Below, one piece after another: positions 18,284-27,137 of a stretch of 64,000 nucleotides of DNA (position 1 is the stretch's first letter; each line of letters starts with the position of its first letter). The notes beneath the pieces were generated by a model. That model saw only the letters and a program-made list of their open reading frames with translations, made no database searches and had not been told where the DNA came from. The stretch is from Klebsiella quasivariicola. Lineage in GTDB: Bacteria; Pseudomonadota; Gammaproteobacteria; Enterobacterales; Enterobacteriaceae. The stretch lies in NCBI RefSeq assembly GCF_002269255.1, contig NZ_CP022823.1:2728001-2792000 (forward strand), in the 5' to 3' direction. A program made the translations under genes and the position numbers.

Positions 18284-19846
18284 TCAGTGTGCCGGCGGCT
18301 TTTTCATCAAGGGAACCAGCAGCGCGGCAAGTAAAAAACCCATCATGATGAGGTAGAACGCATCGGAAAATGCCTGGGTTCGCGCCTCCCGTAGCGCCAG
18401 CGCGGAAAGATTTTTCAGCGCCGCCGTCTGCGCGGCATCCGGCGAGATCCCCTGGACGGTGAAGTTTGCCGCGCTGCGCTGAACAAAATCGCTCATTGCC
18501 AGGTTGGCGTTATTCAGATGGTCCGCCAGGCGGCTATAGTGCAGATTGGTTCTGTCGTTAAGCACCGTGCCGCACAGGGCGATGCCGATGGCGCCCCCGA
18601 GGTTGCGCATCAGATTAAACAGCCCGGAGGCCAGCTTCAGGCGCGCGGGCGGCAGGCTGCCCAGCGTCAGGGTCACCGTTGGCGCGACGGCAAACTGCTG
18701 CGCCAGTCCGCGAAAGGCCTGCGGGAGCAGCAACTGGTCCGCCCCCCAGTCGTGAGTGATCGGAACAAAGCTGTACATTGACACCGCAAAGCCGATCAGC
18801 CCGGCCATCAGCAGCCAGCGCAGATCGACGCGGTTGGCGAGCCACGAATAAAACGGAATAGACATGACCTGGAACAGACCGGTGGAAAATACCGCCAGGC
18901 CGATCTCCAGCGCACTGAAACCGCGCACACTCCCCAGATACAGCGGGGTTAAATAGATGGTGGCGAAGATGCCGACGCCGGCCATAAACGAGAAATAGCA
19001 GCCGAGGCTGAAGGTTCGATCCTGCAGGGCGCGGAGATCCATCACCGGCTGCGGATGGCGCAGGGTGCGGATAACAAAGGCCACGCCGCAGAGCAGGGCG
19101 ACCCAGGCGGTGGTCGTCAGGGTCGCGTCATCAAACCAGCCCCAGCGCGGACCTTCTTCGAGGGTATATTCCAGGCAGCCGAGGGACAAGGCCAGCAGCA
19201 GAATACTGAGATAGTCGGCGCCGCGCAGCAGAGTGGGGTCGGCGCTGTCTACTTTTACCAGCAGCGGCACTGCCACCGCGATGTAAATCCCCGGAACAAC
19301 GTTGATAAAGAACAGCCAGTGCCAGTTGTAGTTTTCGGTGATCCAGCCGCCCACCGTTGGACCCAGCGTAGGGGCGAGGGAGGCCAGGCCGCCGATCGTC
19401 GCCGCGGCGATGACCCGCTGTTTGCCCTGAAAAAAGGCGAAAGCGGTGGTGAACACCAGGGGGATCATCGACCCGCCCGCCAGTCCCTGCAGGGCGCGGA
19501 AGGCGATCATACTCTGGATGTTCCACGCCCAGCCGCACAGCAGGCTCATCAGCGTGAAGCCCGCCGCGGAAGCGGCAAACAGCCAGCGGGTCGACATGAC
19601 CCGGGCCAGCCAGCCGGAAAGCGGGATAATAATGATCTCGGCGATCAGGTAGCTGGTTTGTACCCAGACGGTTTCATCGTCGCCCGCCGACAGGCCGCCG
19701 CCAATATCCCGCAGCGAGGCGGAGACGATCTGGATGTCGATAAGGGCAATAAACATCCCCACGCACATGCTGGCGAAGGCGAAGATCTTCTTCGCCGTCG
19801 GCATCGACAGACCCTGCGGGACGGACAGCGCCTGAACGGTGCTCAT
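18284..19846 (-). CDS. DHA2-family MFS drug efflux pump (EmrB-like)
   Basis: This 520-residue inner-membrane transporter has about 14 hydrophobic segments, typical of DHA2/EmrB drug:proton antiporters. The family signature is near the start (MFIALIDIQIVSASLRDI), followed by VWVQTSYLIAEIIIIPLSGWL. It overlaps the 3' end of the membrane-fusion gene by 4 bp, so the two make a coupled pair that would work with an outer-membrane channel such as TolC. An HxlR regulator upstream probably controls the unit. Substrates are unknown. Confidence 0.9.
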   Translation of the reverse strand: MSTVQALSVPQGLSMPTAKKIFAFASMCVGMFIALIDIQIVSASLRDIGGGLSAGDDETVWVQTSYLIAEIIIIPLSGWLARVMSTRWLFAASAAGFTLMSLLCGWAWNIQSMIAFRALQGLAGGSMIPLVFTTAFAFFQGKQRVIAAATIGGLASLAPTLGPTVGGWITENYNWHWLFFINVVPGIYIAVAVPLLVKVDSADPTLLRGADYLSILLLALSLGCLEYTLEEGPRWGWFDDATLTTTAWVALLCGVAFVIRTLRHPQPVMDLRALQDRTFSLGCYFSFMAGVGIFATIYLTPLYLGSVRGFSALEIGLAVFSTGLFQVMSIPFYSWLANRVDLRWLLMAGLIGFAVSMYSFVPITHDWGADQLLLPQAFRGLAQQFAVAPTVTLTLGSLPPARLKLASGLFNLMRNLGGAIGIALCGTVLNDRTNLHYSRLADHLNNANLAMSDFVQRSAANFTVQGISPDAAQTAALKNLSALALREARTQAFSDAFYLIMMGFLLAALLVPLMKKPPAH

Positions 19847-20886
19847 CGAGGGCTCTTTTCGTTCACGGTGACGATCACCGACAGTCCCGGGCGCAGGACG
19901 TCAAGCTTTGCCCCGTCACCTTCCAGCGCGATGCGGACCGGCACGCGCTGCACGATTTTAGTGAAATTACCCGTCGCGTTCTCCGCCGGCAGAATGCTGA
20001 AGCGTGAGCCGGTCGCCGGCGCCAGGCTGGCGACATGGCCCTTAAAGGTATGGTTCGGCAGCACATCGGCGACGATGGTCACCGGCTGGCCGGCACGCAT
20101 ATGCGCCAGCTGGTTTTCCTTGAAATTAGCGTCAATCCACAGGCCGTGCGCAGGCACCAGGGAGAGCAGCTGCGTACCGCTGCTGACAAACGAGCCGGAC
20201 CACGCGCGGCGGTTGCCAATCACCCCATCGAACGGCGCGCGAATGTCGGTATAGCTGAGGTTCAGCCTGGCCATCTCGAGGTTAGCCTGAGCCTGCGCCA
20301 GGGCGGCCAGGGTTTGTTGCTGGCGAGCATCCAGTATCGCCAGCTGACGTTCGGCCACGGTTTTATCCGCTTTGGCTTTCTCCTGCTCGGCGTGTGCCCG
20401 GCGGTAATCGGCGGAGGCGTTATCACGGATCTGTGCGGAAATCGCGCTCGATGCGGCGAGAGCGTTATAGCGTCGGTTGTCGTTCGCCAGTTTTTCGGTT
20501 GCCGCCGTGGCGGCCAGTAACGAGGCCGCAGACCCGGCAATGGTCGCCTGCTGCAGCTGGCGGGTGGCCTGGATATCGGCCAGCGCGGCCTGCTGCGCCG
20601 CCACTTCTCCGGCGGCTTTCGCGAGGGCGGCGCGATAATCGCGGTCGTCAATACGGATCAACAGATCGCCTTTTTTCACTGCCATATTGTCCTGCACCGC
20701 CAGCTGCTGGATATAGCCAGAGACTTTGCTGGAGATGGCGCTAATGTCGCCGCCGACATAGGCGTCATCGGTGGTCTGCATAAAGCGCCCGCTATGCCAC
20801 CAGTATGCGCCGTAGCTCGCTGCCGCGAGGGCGGCGACGCCAAGCGCCGTCAGGGTGAGGAGGCTTTTCTTACTGGTCGGATTCAT
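19843..20886 (-). CDS. HlyD/EmrA-type membrane fusion protein
   Basis: A 347-residue periplasmic adaptor with an N-terminal membrane anchor (LTLTALGVAALAAASYGAYW), a biotinyl-lipoyl half (TDDAYVGGDISAISSKVSGY), a long coiled-coil hairpin (residues about 90-190, Ala/Gln/Lys-rich) and a beta-barrel part (LNLSYTDIRAPFDGVIG). The ATG at 20886 has an AGAG ribosome site at good spacing; an ATG three codons upstream is less likely. It overlaps the HxlR gene by 17 bp and the EmrB-like gene by 4 bp, forming one operon. Confidence 0.9.
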   Translation of the reverse strand: MNPTSKKSLLTLTALGVAALAAASYGAYWWHSGRFMQTTDDAYVGGDISAISSKVSGYIQQLAVQDNMAVKKGDLLIRIDDRDYRAALAKAAGEVAAQQAALADIQATRQLQQATIAGSAASLLAATAATEKLANDNRRYNALAASSAISAQIRDNASADYRRAHAEQEKAKADKTVAERQLAILDARQQQTLAALAQAQANLEMARLNLSYTDIRAPFDGVIGNRRAWSGSFVSSGTQLLSLVPAHGLWIDANFKENQLAHMRAGQPVTIVADVLPNHTFKGHVASLAPATGSRFSILPAENATGNFTKIVQRVPVRIALEGDGAKLDVLRPGLSVIVTVNEKSPR

Positions 20887-21427
20887 TGCTGGCATCTCTG
20901 TAAGGTTCCGGCTGGAATTTTTGCCCGCTGTCGCCTTCGCGTTTGCGCAGCAGATATTCATGACGATATTTCATCAGCGGCGAGGCGGCGGGTCCCGGCA
21001 CCATGGCGTATTTACCCGGGATAATCTCTTCCCCGGTCGCTTTATCCACCATGACTGGATCCACACGGCGCTGGGTGGCGGTTTCCACCAGCTGCATCTG
21101 ACGCCCTTCGGGGGCGAAGTGGCGATTACCCCATTCCGCCAGCGCCAGCAGCACCATGCGGAAATCGCGGCCGCGTTCCGTGAGGTGGTATTCGTAGCGC
21201 GGCGGGGTGCTGCTGTAGCACACCTTCTCCAGCAGTCCGTCATCCACCAGCTCCTTCAGACGGCGTGACAGAATATTAGGCGCGACGTTGCTGCTTTTCT
21301 GAAACTCGTCAAAGCGGGTAAAGCCCGCGAAGGCGTCGCGCAGGATCATGATGCTCCAGCTGTCGCCGATGCGGCCAAGGCTGCGGGCGATGGGGCAGGG
21401 AGCGTGGCAAAGCGGTTCGTTTTTCAT
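20870..21427 (-). CDS. HxlR-family winged-helix regulator
   Basis: This 185-residue regulator has the HxlR hallmark start (CPIARSLGRIGDSWSIMILRD) and the helix-turn-helix block FQKSSNVAPNILSRRLKELV. The C-terminal tail after residue 125 is longer than usual and polar. The ATG at 21427 is chosen because it precedes the conserved cysteine region; the longer upstream frame runs through the promoter. It probably senses redox or reactive compounds and autoregulates the efflux operon. A perfect palindrome lies 43-53 bp upstream. Confidence 0.87.
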   Translation of the reverse strand: MKNEPLCHAPCPIARSLGRIGDSWSIMILRDAFAGFTRFDEFQKSSNVAPNILSRRLKELVDDGLLEKVCYSSTPPRYEYHLTERGRDFRMVLLALAEWGNRHFAPEGRQMQLVETATQRRVDPVMVDKATGEEIIPGKYAMVPGPAASPLMKYRHEYLLRKREGDSGQKFQPEPYRDASNESDQ

Positions 21428-21747
21428 GAGTAGACCTGGATGAGTCGGTGGCGTCGTGAGCAAATTGACATAGTCACTATCAAAATGCAAGTTACTCTTC
21501 GCCGCGCTCTGGACGTGAGCCGATCCCATTTCTCAAGGCCGTTTCTTTCTGCGAATGAGTATCCGCCGTCTTTAACCGCCAATGACGTTTTTTTACCGGG
21601 ATAAGAGATAAAAATCGCTGATGGTGGATGAAACATTTTAATAATGACAGAAATCGATGTGGTGGCTGATGACCTTTATTGGGGGATGCGATATAAAGTA
21701 TTGCGAAATGCAAATTAACATTCTCATAACTTATAAAGGTTAAATAA
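21428..21747. promoter_or_regulatory. divergent promoter region of HxlR efflux operon and asd paralogue
   Basis: No gene is seen. A perfect 11-bp palindrome ATAGTCACTAT (21470-21480) lies beside TTGACA, near the HxlR start, and is a good candidate HxlR operator. The right half is AT-rich (around 21690-21745) and likely carries the promoter of the aspartate-semialdehyde dehydrogenase gene. Confidence 0.45.
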
Positions 21748-22866
21748 ATGAAGCAGGTGGGTATTGTCGGCTGGCGAGGAATGGTAGGCTCTGTATTACT
21801 GCAAAGAATGATTGAAGAAAATGATTTTGACGATATTACGGCGCATTTTTTTAGTACCTCCAGTGCGGGTGGCGCGGGTCCTGTTATTAAGGGTAAAAGC
21901 GACATTCTTAAAGATGCCAGTTCCCTCAGTGCCCTCGCCGAAATGGATATCATCATTACCTGTCAGGGCGGAGATTATACCAAAGCCATTTATCCTGCTT
22001 TAATTAACCATGGCTGGCAAGGTTACTGGATTGACGCGGCGTCGGCGCTGCGGATGGATGAAAAAGCGTGCATTATTCTCGACCCGGTCAACCGCGATAA
22101 TATTGATCGTGCTGTGCAAGCAGGAATTAAACTGTTTGTCGGTGGCAACTGCTCCATTACGCTGAGCCTGATGGGTCTGGCAGGATTAATAAAAGCCGAG
22201 CTGATCGAATGGATGAGCGTGATGACCTATCAGTCTGCCTCCGGGGCGGGCGCCAAACAGGTGCGGGAATTAATCGCGCAAAGCGCTTATATCAGTCAGC
22301 ATTTATCTGCGGATGAACTGACGTCATCAGGTTCCGTGCTGCCATTGGTGAATAAAGTGAGTGCGCTGATTAACAGCGCGGGCATGCCGGTAGAGCATTT
22401 TGGCGTGCCATTAATGGGCAGTATCATTCCGTGGATCGACAGCGATTTAGGCGATGGAAATAGCCGCGAAGAGTGGAAGGGCGAGGCGGAAACCAATAAA
22501 ATCCTTGGCCTTGCGCCGGGTACCATCCCGGTCAATGGTTTATGCATTCGCGTCGGGGTGATCCGCTGCCACAGCGCGGCGATTACACTGAAACTGAAAC
22601 GTGAGGTCAGCGAAGCAGAATTTGCTGAGTTAGTCACCCATTCCCATCCGTGGGTAAACTATGTCCGCAATAATAAGCAGGAGAGTGTCAGTCAATTGAC
22701 CCCGGCGGCTATTAGCGGTTCGCTGCAGGTTGGAATTGGCCGCTATAAGAAAATGGCGCTAAATAATGAACCCGTCTACTCGGTGTTAACGGTGGGCGAT
22801 CAGCTATTGTGGGGCGCGGCGGAACCCCTGCGCCGCATGTTAAATATCCTGCTGGGCAAAATATAA
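21748..22866 (+). CDS. aspartate-semialdehyde dehydrogenase paralogue
   Basis: Predicted to make aspartate-4-semialdehyde from aspartyl-4-phosphate with NADPH. The 372-residue length is close to E. coli Asd. The NADP-binding start (VGIVGWRGMVGSVLLQRM) and the active-site cysteine at residue 135 (GGNCSITLSLMGL) align with Asd Cys135. Family motifs QSASGAGAKQ and PWIDSDLGDGNS follow. Enterobacteria carry asd as a single housekeeping gene near glgB, and none of those neighbours are here, so this is probably a second, diverged copy. What extra pathway it serves is unclear. Confidence 0.85.
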   Translation: MKQVGIVGWRGMVGSVLLQRMIEENDFDDITAHFFSTSSAGGAGPVIKGKSDILKDASSLSALAEMDIIITCQGGDYTKAIYPALINHGWQGYWIDAASALRMDEKACIILDPVNRDNIDRAVQAGIKLFVGGNCSITLSLMGLAGLIKAELIEWMSVMTYQSASGAGAKQVRELIAQSAYISQHLSADELTSSGSVLPLVNKVSALINSAGMPVEHFGVPLMGSIIPWIDSDLGDGNSREEWKGEAETNKILGLAPGTIPVNGLCIRVGVIRCHSAAITLKLKREVSEAEFAELVTHSHPWVNYVRNNKQESVSQLTPAAISGSLQVGIGRYKKMALNNEPVYSVLTVGDQLLWGAAEPLRRMLNILLGKI

Positions 22867-22903
22867 TTACAGTTATCCGGGGTAAGCCCTCGCGCGCTGG
22901 CGG

Positions 22904-23326
22904 TTAAGACAACGGTTTAACGAAGCGCTTGCGGACCTCCTTGTAGCCGTTACTTTCATAAAATTGATGCGCTCTGATTCTTTTTTCACTGCTTGAAAGC
23001 TCGATCTGAGCGCATTGTTTATCGCGGGCGAGACGCTCAGCGGCATGGAGAAGCTGGCGGCCTATTCCTGAACCACGTGACGCTTCCTCAATGACCAGCG
23101 CGGAAATTAATGCCCATAACCTGTTTTCATGTACTGGTAAAATAAAATTGATAACGATGACGCCACACACGGCGTTTTCTGCTTCAGCCACCAGCACACT
23201 TAGCGTACTTTGCGGTGCAGAGATGCGTTGTTCTAAGATCGCCGTCTCCGTCTGATAGCCCAGCTGCAGAAATAGCGTTTGCAGCGAGGGGATATCTTTT
23301 GATTCCGCTGTTCTGATTAACACCAT
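22904..23326 (-). CDS. GNAT-family N-acetyltransferase
   Basis: A 140-residue GNAT acetyltransferase. The acetyl-CoA pyrophosphate loop is visible as RGSGIGRQLLHAAE, and the C-terminal strand-helix block (AHQFYESNGYKEV) is typical. The ATG at 23326 sits about 10 bp after GGAG, better spaced than the ATG at 23332. The acceptor substrate is not predictable. It lies between the asd paralogue (convergent) and hpxZ (same strand, 72 bp upstream). Confidence 0.85.
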   Translation of the reverse strand: MVLIRTAESKDIPSLQTLFLQLGYQTETAILEQRISAPQSTLSVLVAEAENAVCGVIVINFILPVHENRLWALISALVIEEASRGSGIGRQLLHAAERLARDKQCAQIELSSSEKRIRAHQFYESNGYKEVRKRFVKPLS

Positions 23327-23398
23327 GATCATCGACTCCAAACAGAGTATTACCGGACCGGAGACTTTATTCCCCCGGTCCGCTCCAGTGTACGCCAC

Positions 23399-23785
23399 TC
23401 AGTCCATCAGACTGACCTGGGCGGCAACAATCCGCCAGCCGTAGGGGAAGCGCACCCACGTTTGTTGCTGGCGGCCCAGGCGGGCGCTGCCCTCGCGGGT
23501 GAACTCGGTGCTGCACACGGCCATATCCGCGCCAAAGGTGGTGATGGTGGTCTGGTGCAGGTCGCGGGCCAGACCGGCGGCGGGGCGGGCGGCGCGAAAA
23601 GCGCGGATCGCCTCGATACCATACAGATTCTCGCCGGCCCCCAGCCGCACGGTGCGCGGGTCATGCCAGAACAGCGCATCCAGCGCCTCGATGTTATTAC
23701 TGACCAGCGCCTCTTCATACTGATAAAACGCCGCCGTTACCTCGGCGAGGATCGCCGGGCGGTCTACATTGTCCAGGTTGATCAT
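23399..23785 (-). CDS. hpxZ: oxalurate-pathway protein, SnoaL-like (DUF3225)
   Basis: A 128-residue NTF2/SnoaL-like protein (AALFWHDPRTVRLGAGENLYG-type core, followed by FRAARPA). It is the last gene of the hpxWXYZ operon, and its start overlaps the amidase gene end by 4 bp. Genetic work on Klebsiella links HpxZ to the oxalurate/oxamate branch of allantoin degradation. Its exact role is uncertain; it could assist HpxW/HpxY or bind a pathway acid. Confidence 0.85.
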   Translation of the reverse strand: MINLDNVDRPAILAEVTAAFYQYEEALVSNNIEALDALFWHDPRTVRLGAGENLYGIEAIRAFRAARPAAGLARDLHQTTITTFGADMAVCSTEFTREGSARLGRQQQTWVRFPYGWRIVAAQVSLMD

Positions 23786-25179
23786 GCTGCACTCTCCGCC
23801 ACTCGGGCATCGGTAATGCCCATCGCTTCCAGCGCCCGCGCGGCGCGAAGACAGGCTTGTTCGTTGAACGGCGCGGCAATCAGCTGCAGGCCAATCGGCG
23901 TGCCGCTGGCGGTACGCAGGGGCACGGTCACTACCGGCAGCCCGAGGAAGGAGATCGGCTGCGTCAGCATTCCCATGCTGGCGCGCACCGGCAGCGGCTG
24001 GCCGTTAATCACCATCTCCTCCGCGCCTATCGGCGTGGCGCTGCATGGGGTGGCCGGGGCGATCAGCACGTCGGCTTGGCTGAACAGGGATTTCATCGCC
24101 TGGCGGGCATGACGGCGAAAACGCTGGGCCTGCAGGTACCATGCGGAGGGGATCATCGCCCCGGCCAGCAGCCGCTCGCGGGAGTGAGGTTCAAAACGCT
24201 CGGGCGAGTGGCGCAGATCCGCCAGGTACTGATTGCCGCCTTCGCTGGCGCTGATGATAAAAGCTGCCGAGCGGGCCAGCGCGGCATCCGCGAACTGCAG
24301 TTCGCTGTCGGCACCCAGCGCGTGGGCGACCCGATCCACGGCCGCCCGGGCGTCGTCATCGCACCAGGTGGTGAAATAGCCGCCCAGCCGCGCGCAGCGC
24401 AGCCCCTCCAGCCCCCGCTCCAGCAGATTGCCGGTGCGCTCGCTGGCTTTATCAGCCTGAAAGTCATCGGCCGGGTCGCGCCCCTGCAGGGCGTCATACA
24501 CCGCGGCGAGGTCGGCCACCCGGCGGGCAAAAGGACCAATATGATCCAGACTGGCGACAAACGGATGGCTGCCGGAACGGGAGAGGCGGCCGAAAGTGGG
24601 TTTCAGGCCAAAGATCCCGCACAGCGACGCGGGGACGCGGATCGAGCCGTTGGTGTCGCTGCCGAGGCTGAAATGGACCAGCCCGGCCGCCACCGCCGCG
24701 GCCGAACCGCCGGAAGACCCGCCGGCGATCCGCGACAGATCGTGCGGGTTGCGCGTCGCGCCATAGTGGCTGTTTTCGGTGGTAAAGCCGTAGGCGTAGG
24801 CGTCCATGTTGAGCATCCCGCTGAGCAGGGCGCCGGCGCTGTGCAGCTGGCGCACCGCCCAGCTGTCGCTGGCCGCTGGCGGCCGATCGCTCAGCAGTTC
24901 CGCCCCGGCGAGGGTGGTATGTCCGGCGACGTCAAACAGATTTTTCACCGCATAGGGAATGCCAGCCAGCGGCGGCAGGGGACGCTTTTCCCGGCGCAGG
25001 GCGTCAATGCTGTCGGCCTCCGCCAGCATGCGCTGGGCGGTGACCTCGGTCCAGGCGTTGATCTGCGGATTCACGCGGGCGATAGCGTCCAGCGTCTGGC
25101 GGGCGATCTCCCGGGCGCTCAGTTCGCCCTCGTGCAGCGCCCGCTGAAGCTCGGCGATGGTGAAGTGATGAAGTGTCAT
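23782..25179 (-). CDS. hpxY: amidase-signature hydrolase (AtzE/GatA-like)
   Basis: This 465-residue protein belongs to the amidase signature family. The catalytic Ser-cisSer-Lys triad can be located: Lys in GIPYAVKNLFDVAG, then the Gly/Ser-rich block RIAGGSSGGSAAAVAAG, and the nucleophile in SLGSDTNGSIRVPASLCG. It overlaps hpxX (4 bp) and hpxZ (4 bp). The small HpxX resembles the partner subunit found with AtzE-type amidases, so HpxY-HpxX probably form a complex acting on a carbamoyl/amide intermediate of the oxalurate branch. Confidence 0.88.
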   Translation of the reverse strand: MTLHHFTIAELQRALHEGELSAREIARQTLDAIARVNPQINAWTEVTAQRMLAEADSIDALRREKRPLPPLAGIPYAVKNLFDVAGHTTLAGAELLSDRPPAASDSWAVRQLHSAGALLSGMLNMDAYAYGFTTENSHYGATRNPHDLSRIAGGSSGGSAAAVAAGLVHFSLGSDTNGSIRVPASLCGIFGLKPTFGRLSRSGSHPFVASLDHIGPFARRVADLAAVYDALQGRDPADDFQADKASERTGNLLERGLEGLRCARLGGYFTTWCDDDARAAVDRVAHALGADSELQFADAALARSAAFIISASEGGNQYLADLRHSPERFEPHSRERLLAGAMIPSAWYLQAQRFRRHARQAMKSLFSQADVLIAPATPCSATPIGAEEMVINGQPLPVRASMGMLTQPISFLGLPVVTVPLRTASGTPIGLQLIAAPFNEQACLRAARALEAMGITDARVAESAA

Positions 25180-25361
25180 GCTTTATACACCCCCGCAATC
25201 TCCTCGCGCGGCCCGAGGGGATAGTCCATCAGCGGCTGCGCCATGGCGGCGATACGGGCAAACTGGCGCGCCAGCTCCTCACGGCGCGGCGCATCCAGCT
25301 CCATATCCAACAGGTGAGTCATCTGCGTCAGATACTCGCTCCAGTCTGGCTGTGTGGTCAT
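25176..25361 (-). CDS. hpxX: small amidase-partner protein (DUF4089, AtzG-like)
   Basis: A 61-residue protein (WSEYLTQMTHLLDMEL, then RREELARQFARIAAMAQPL), the size and pattern of AtzG/GatC-like helical subunits that stabilise an amidase partner. The ATG at 25361 follows GGAGCAG; the longer open frame upstream is a shadow of hpxW. It overlaps hpxY by 4 bp and lies 10 bp after hpxW. Confidence 0.85.
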   Translation of the reverse strand: MTTQPDWSEYLTQMTHLLDMELDAPRREELARQFARIAAMAQPLMDYPLGPREEIAGVYKA

Positions 25362-25371
25362 AGTCTGCTCC

Positions 25372-26958
25372 TTAGTATCCGGCGGCGGCGCCGTTGCTGC
25401 GTGGATCGGTCGCCCCTTCAAGCAGGCCGTTGGCATGGCGGACAATGGCGCCGGCGTGTCCCATCGCTTCGCTGAAATCGGCCAGCACGTCGACTTCGTG
25501 CCCCAGCTCGCGCAGGCGCGCGATACAGGCGGGGGCAAAGCGTCCCTCCAGCTTCAGGGAGTCGGAGGACTGGCCCCAGGTGCGCCCCAGCAGCCAGCGC
25601 GGGCGGGAGATGCTCTCCTGCAGCGGCACCCCCTGCAGGATATAGCGGGTAAATAGCGCCGCCTGAGTTTGCGGCTGACCGTCGCCGCCCATTGAGCCAT
25701 AGACCATCACCCGGCCATCGTTCAGGCGCGCGGCGGCAGGGTTGAGGGTATGGAACGGCTGTTTGCCAGGGGCCAGCGCCAGGAGATGCTGCGGGTCGAG
25801 GCTGAAGGCCGCCCCGCGGTTTTGCCAGACGATCCCGGTGTCCGGGATCACCACGCCGCTGCCGAACTCGTGATAGATACTCTGAATAAACGACACCGCC
25901 AGCCCGCTGTTATCCACGACGCCCATCCAGACGGTATCGCCCGGGCCTTTGCCGCCGCCCCAGGGCGAAGCGCAGGCGTCGTCGATGCTGTCGGCCAGCG
26001 GCTGCAGGGCTTCCGGAGTGAGCAACTGCTGAACATCGACATCCAGATGGCGTGGATCGGTGATATGCGCATCGCGCAGGGCAAATGCCCGCTTGGTGGC
26101 TTCAACGATACGGTGCACCGTTTGCGCGTCATCGGCATCGGCCATGTTCAGGCGGTCGGTGATGCCAAGGATCGCCAGCGACACCAGCCCCTGTGTCGGC
26201 GGCGCAAGATTCCACAGCGTGCCCTGCTGGTGCTGGAGCGTCAGCGGCGTCGGACGCCGGGCGCGGTGGGCCTGCAGGTCGCCGAGGGTGACCGGCATCC
26301 CCAGCGCGGCCATGCCCTGCGCGAGACGCTCGGCCAGCGGCCCGCGATAAAAGCTGTCGAGGCCGTCGCTGGCCAGCAGGCGCAGGGTACCGGCGAGGGC
26401 GGGCTGGCGAAAGCGGCTGCCGGGCCGCGGGGCCTCGCCCGCTACCAGCCAGGTTTCGCTGAATCCCGGCTGATGGCGCAGCTCTTCCAGTTTGCTGGCG
26501 GTGGCGTGGGCCTGCGAGGCGGTGACCGGAATGCCGTCTTCGGCATAGCCGATCGCATCGGCCAGCAGGCGTGCCACCGGCAGCGCGCGGCCGGTTAAGT
26601 CCCGTGAAATACGCAGCGCCTCGTCCCAGCCGCTGACGGTGCCGGCGACGGTCAGCGCGGCCTGCGCTCCCCGGTGGGGAATATGCCGCTGTCCGGCGTA
26701 GGCCTCGAGGGTGGCCATTGACCCGGCGGCCCCGCTGGCGTCAATGGCGATGGGCTCTCCCTCCGGCGGTACAATCAGCCAGAAGCCATCCCCGCCGAGA
26801 CCGTTCATATGGGGATAGACGACGGCGATGGCGGCGGCGGCAGCCACCATCGCTTCAATGGCGCTGCCGCCCTCGCGCAGGATCGCCAGCGCGCTCTGGC
26901 TGGCGAGGTGGTGGGGAGCGACCGCCATGCCGTGGGTCGAAACGTTGCTACTGTGCAT
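25372..26958 (-). CDS. hpxW: oxamate amidohydrolase, gamma-glutamyltransferase-like
   Basis: A 528-residue N-terminal nucleophile hydrolase of the gamma-glutamyltranspeptidase fold. In Klebsiella, HpxW hydrolyses oxamate to oxalate and ammonia. The self-cleavage/catalytic threonine is Thr342 in GPGDTVWMGVVDNSG, at the usual processing site. The N-terminus has the GGT-like block MAVAPHHLASQSALAILREG and no signal peptide, so the enzyme is cytosolic. It is first in the hpxWXYZ operon and is preceded by a sigma-54-type promoter at 26995-27010. Confidence 0.93.
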   Translation of the reverse strand: MHSSNVSTHGMAVAPHHLASQSALAILREGGSAIEAMVAAAAAIAVVYPHMNGLGGDGFWLIVPPEGEPIAIDASGAAGSMATLEAYAGQRHIPHRGAQAALTVAGTVSGWDEALRISRDLTGRALPVARLLADAIGYAEDGIPVTASQAHATASKLEELRHQPGFSETWLVAGEAPRPGSRFRQPALAGTLRLLASDGLDSFYRGPLAERLAQGMAALGMPVTLGDLQAHRARRPTPLTLQHQQGTLWNLAPPTQGLVSLAILGITDRLNMADADDAQTVHRIVEATKRAFALRDAHITDPRHLDVDVQQLLTPEALQPLADSIDDACASPWGGGKGPGDTVWMGVVDNSGLAVSFIQSIYHEFGSGVVIPDTGIVWQNRGAAFSLDPQHLLALAPGKQPFHTLNPAAARLNDGRVMVYGSMGGDGQPQTQAALFTRYILQGVPLQESISRPRWLLGRTWGQSSDSLKLEGRFAPACIARLRELGHEVDVLADFSEAMGHAGAIVRHANGLLEGATDPRSNGAAAGY

Positions 26959-26994
26959 AAATTATCCTTTCTGAACGAATCACCCGCAGAACAT

Positions 26995-27010
26995 TGCAAA
27001 AGCTGTTCCA
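26995..27010 (-). promoter_or_regulatory. sigma-54 promoter of hpxWXYZ
   Basis: On the minus strand the sequence reads TGGAAC, five bases, TTGCA, matching the -24/-12 elements (GG and GC 12 bp apart). It ends 37 bp before the hpxW start. Nitrogen control through NtrC/RpoN fits a nitrogen-scavenging operon. Confidence 0.7.
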
Positions 27011-27027
27011 CCTCTGAACGTTTCGTT

Positions 27028-27046
27028 TCATTGATAAAAACAATGA
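27028..27046. promoter_or_regulatory. inverted repeat in the hpxW-hpxU gap
   Basis: TCATTG and CAATGA form an inverted repeat with a 7-bp spacer, just upstream of the hpxW sigma-54 promoter. It is a candidate HpxU (RpiR-type) operator. Confidence 0.35.
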
Positions 27047-27137
27047 CCGTCATTTTCCCACTGGCACGCTATGTGTAAGGCATAGCAGATACAGTATGAT
27101 GAGGGATAGCTGATGAAACAAAAGTTACAGGGGCGCT

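Noticed and set aside
19055..20254. 399-residue plus-strand open frame
   Set aside because: It is antisense to the EmrA/EmrB-like genes and has only low-complexity GC-driven composition.
23857..25224. 455-residue plus-strand open frame
   Set aside because: It is antisense to hpxY, whose amidase triad is intact; composition is that of a shadow frame.
25750..26598. 282-residue plus-strand open frame
   Set aside because: It is antisense to hpxW and has no recognised domain.
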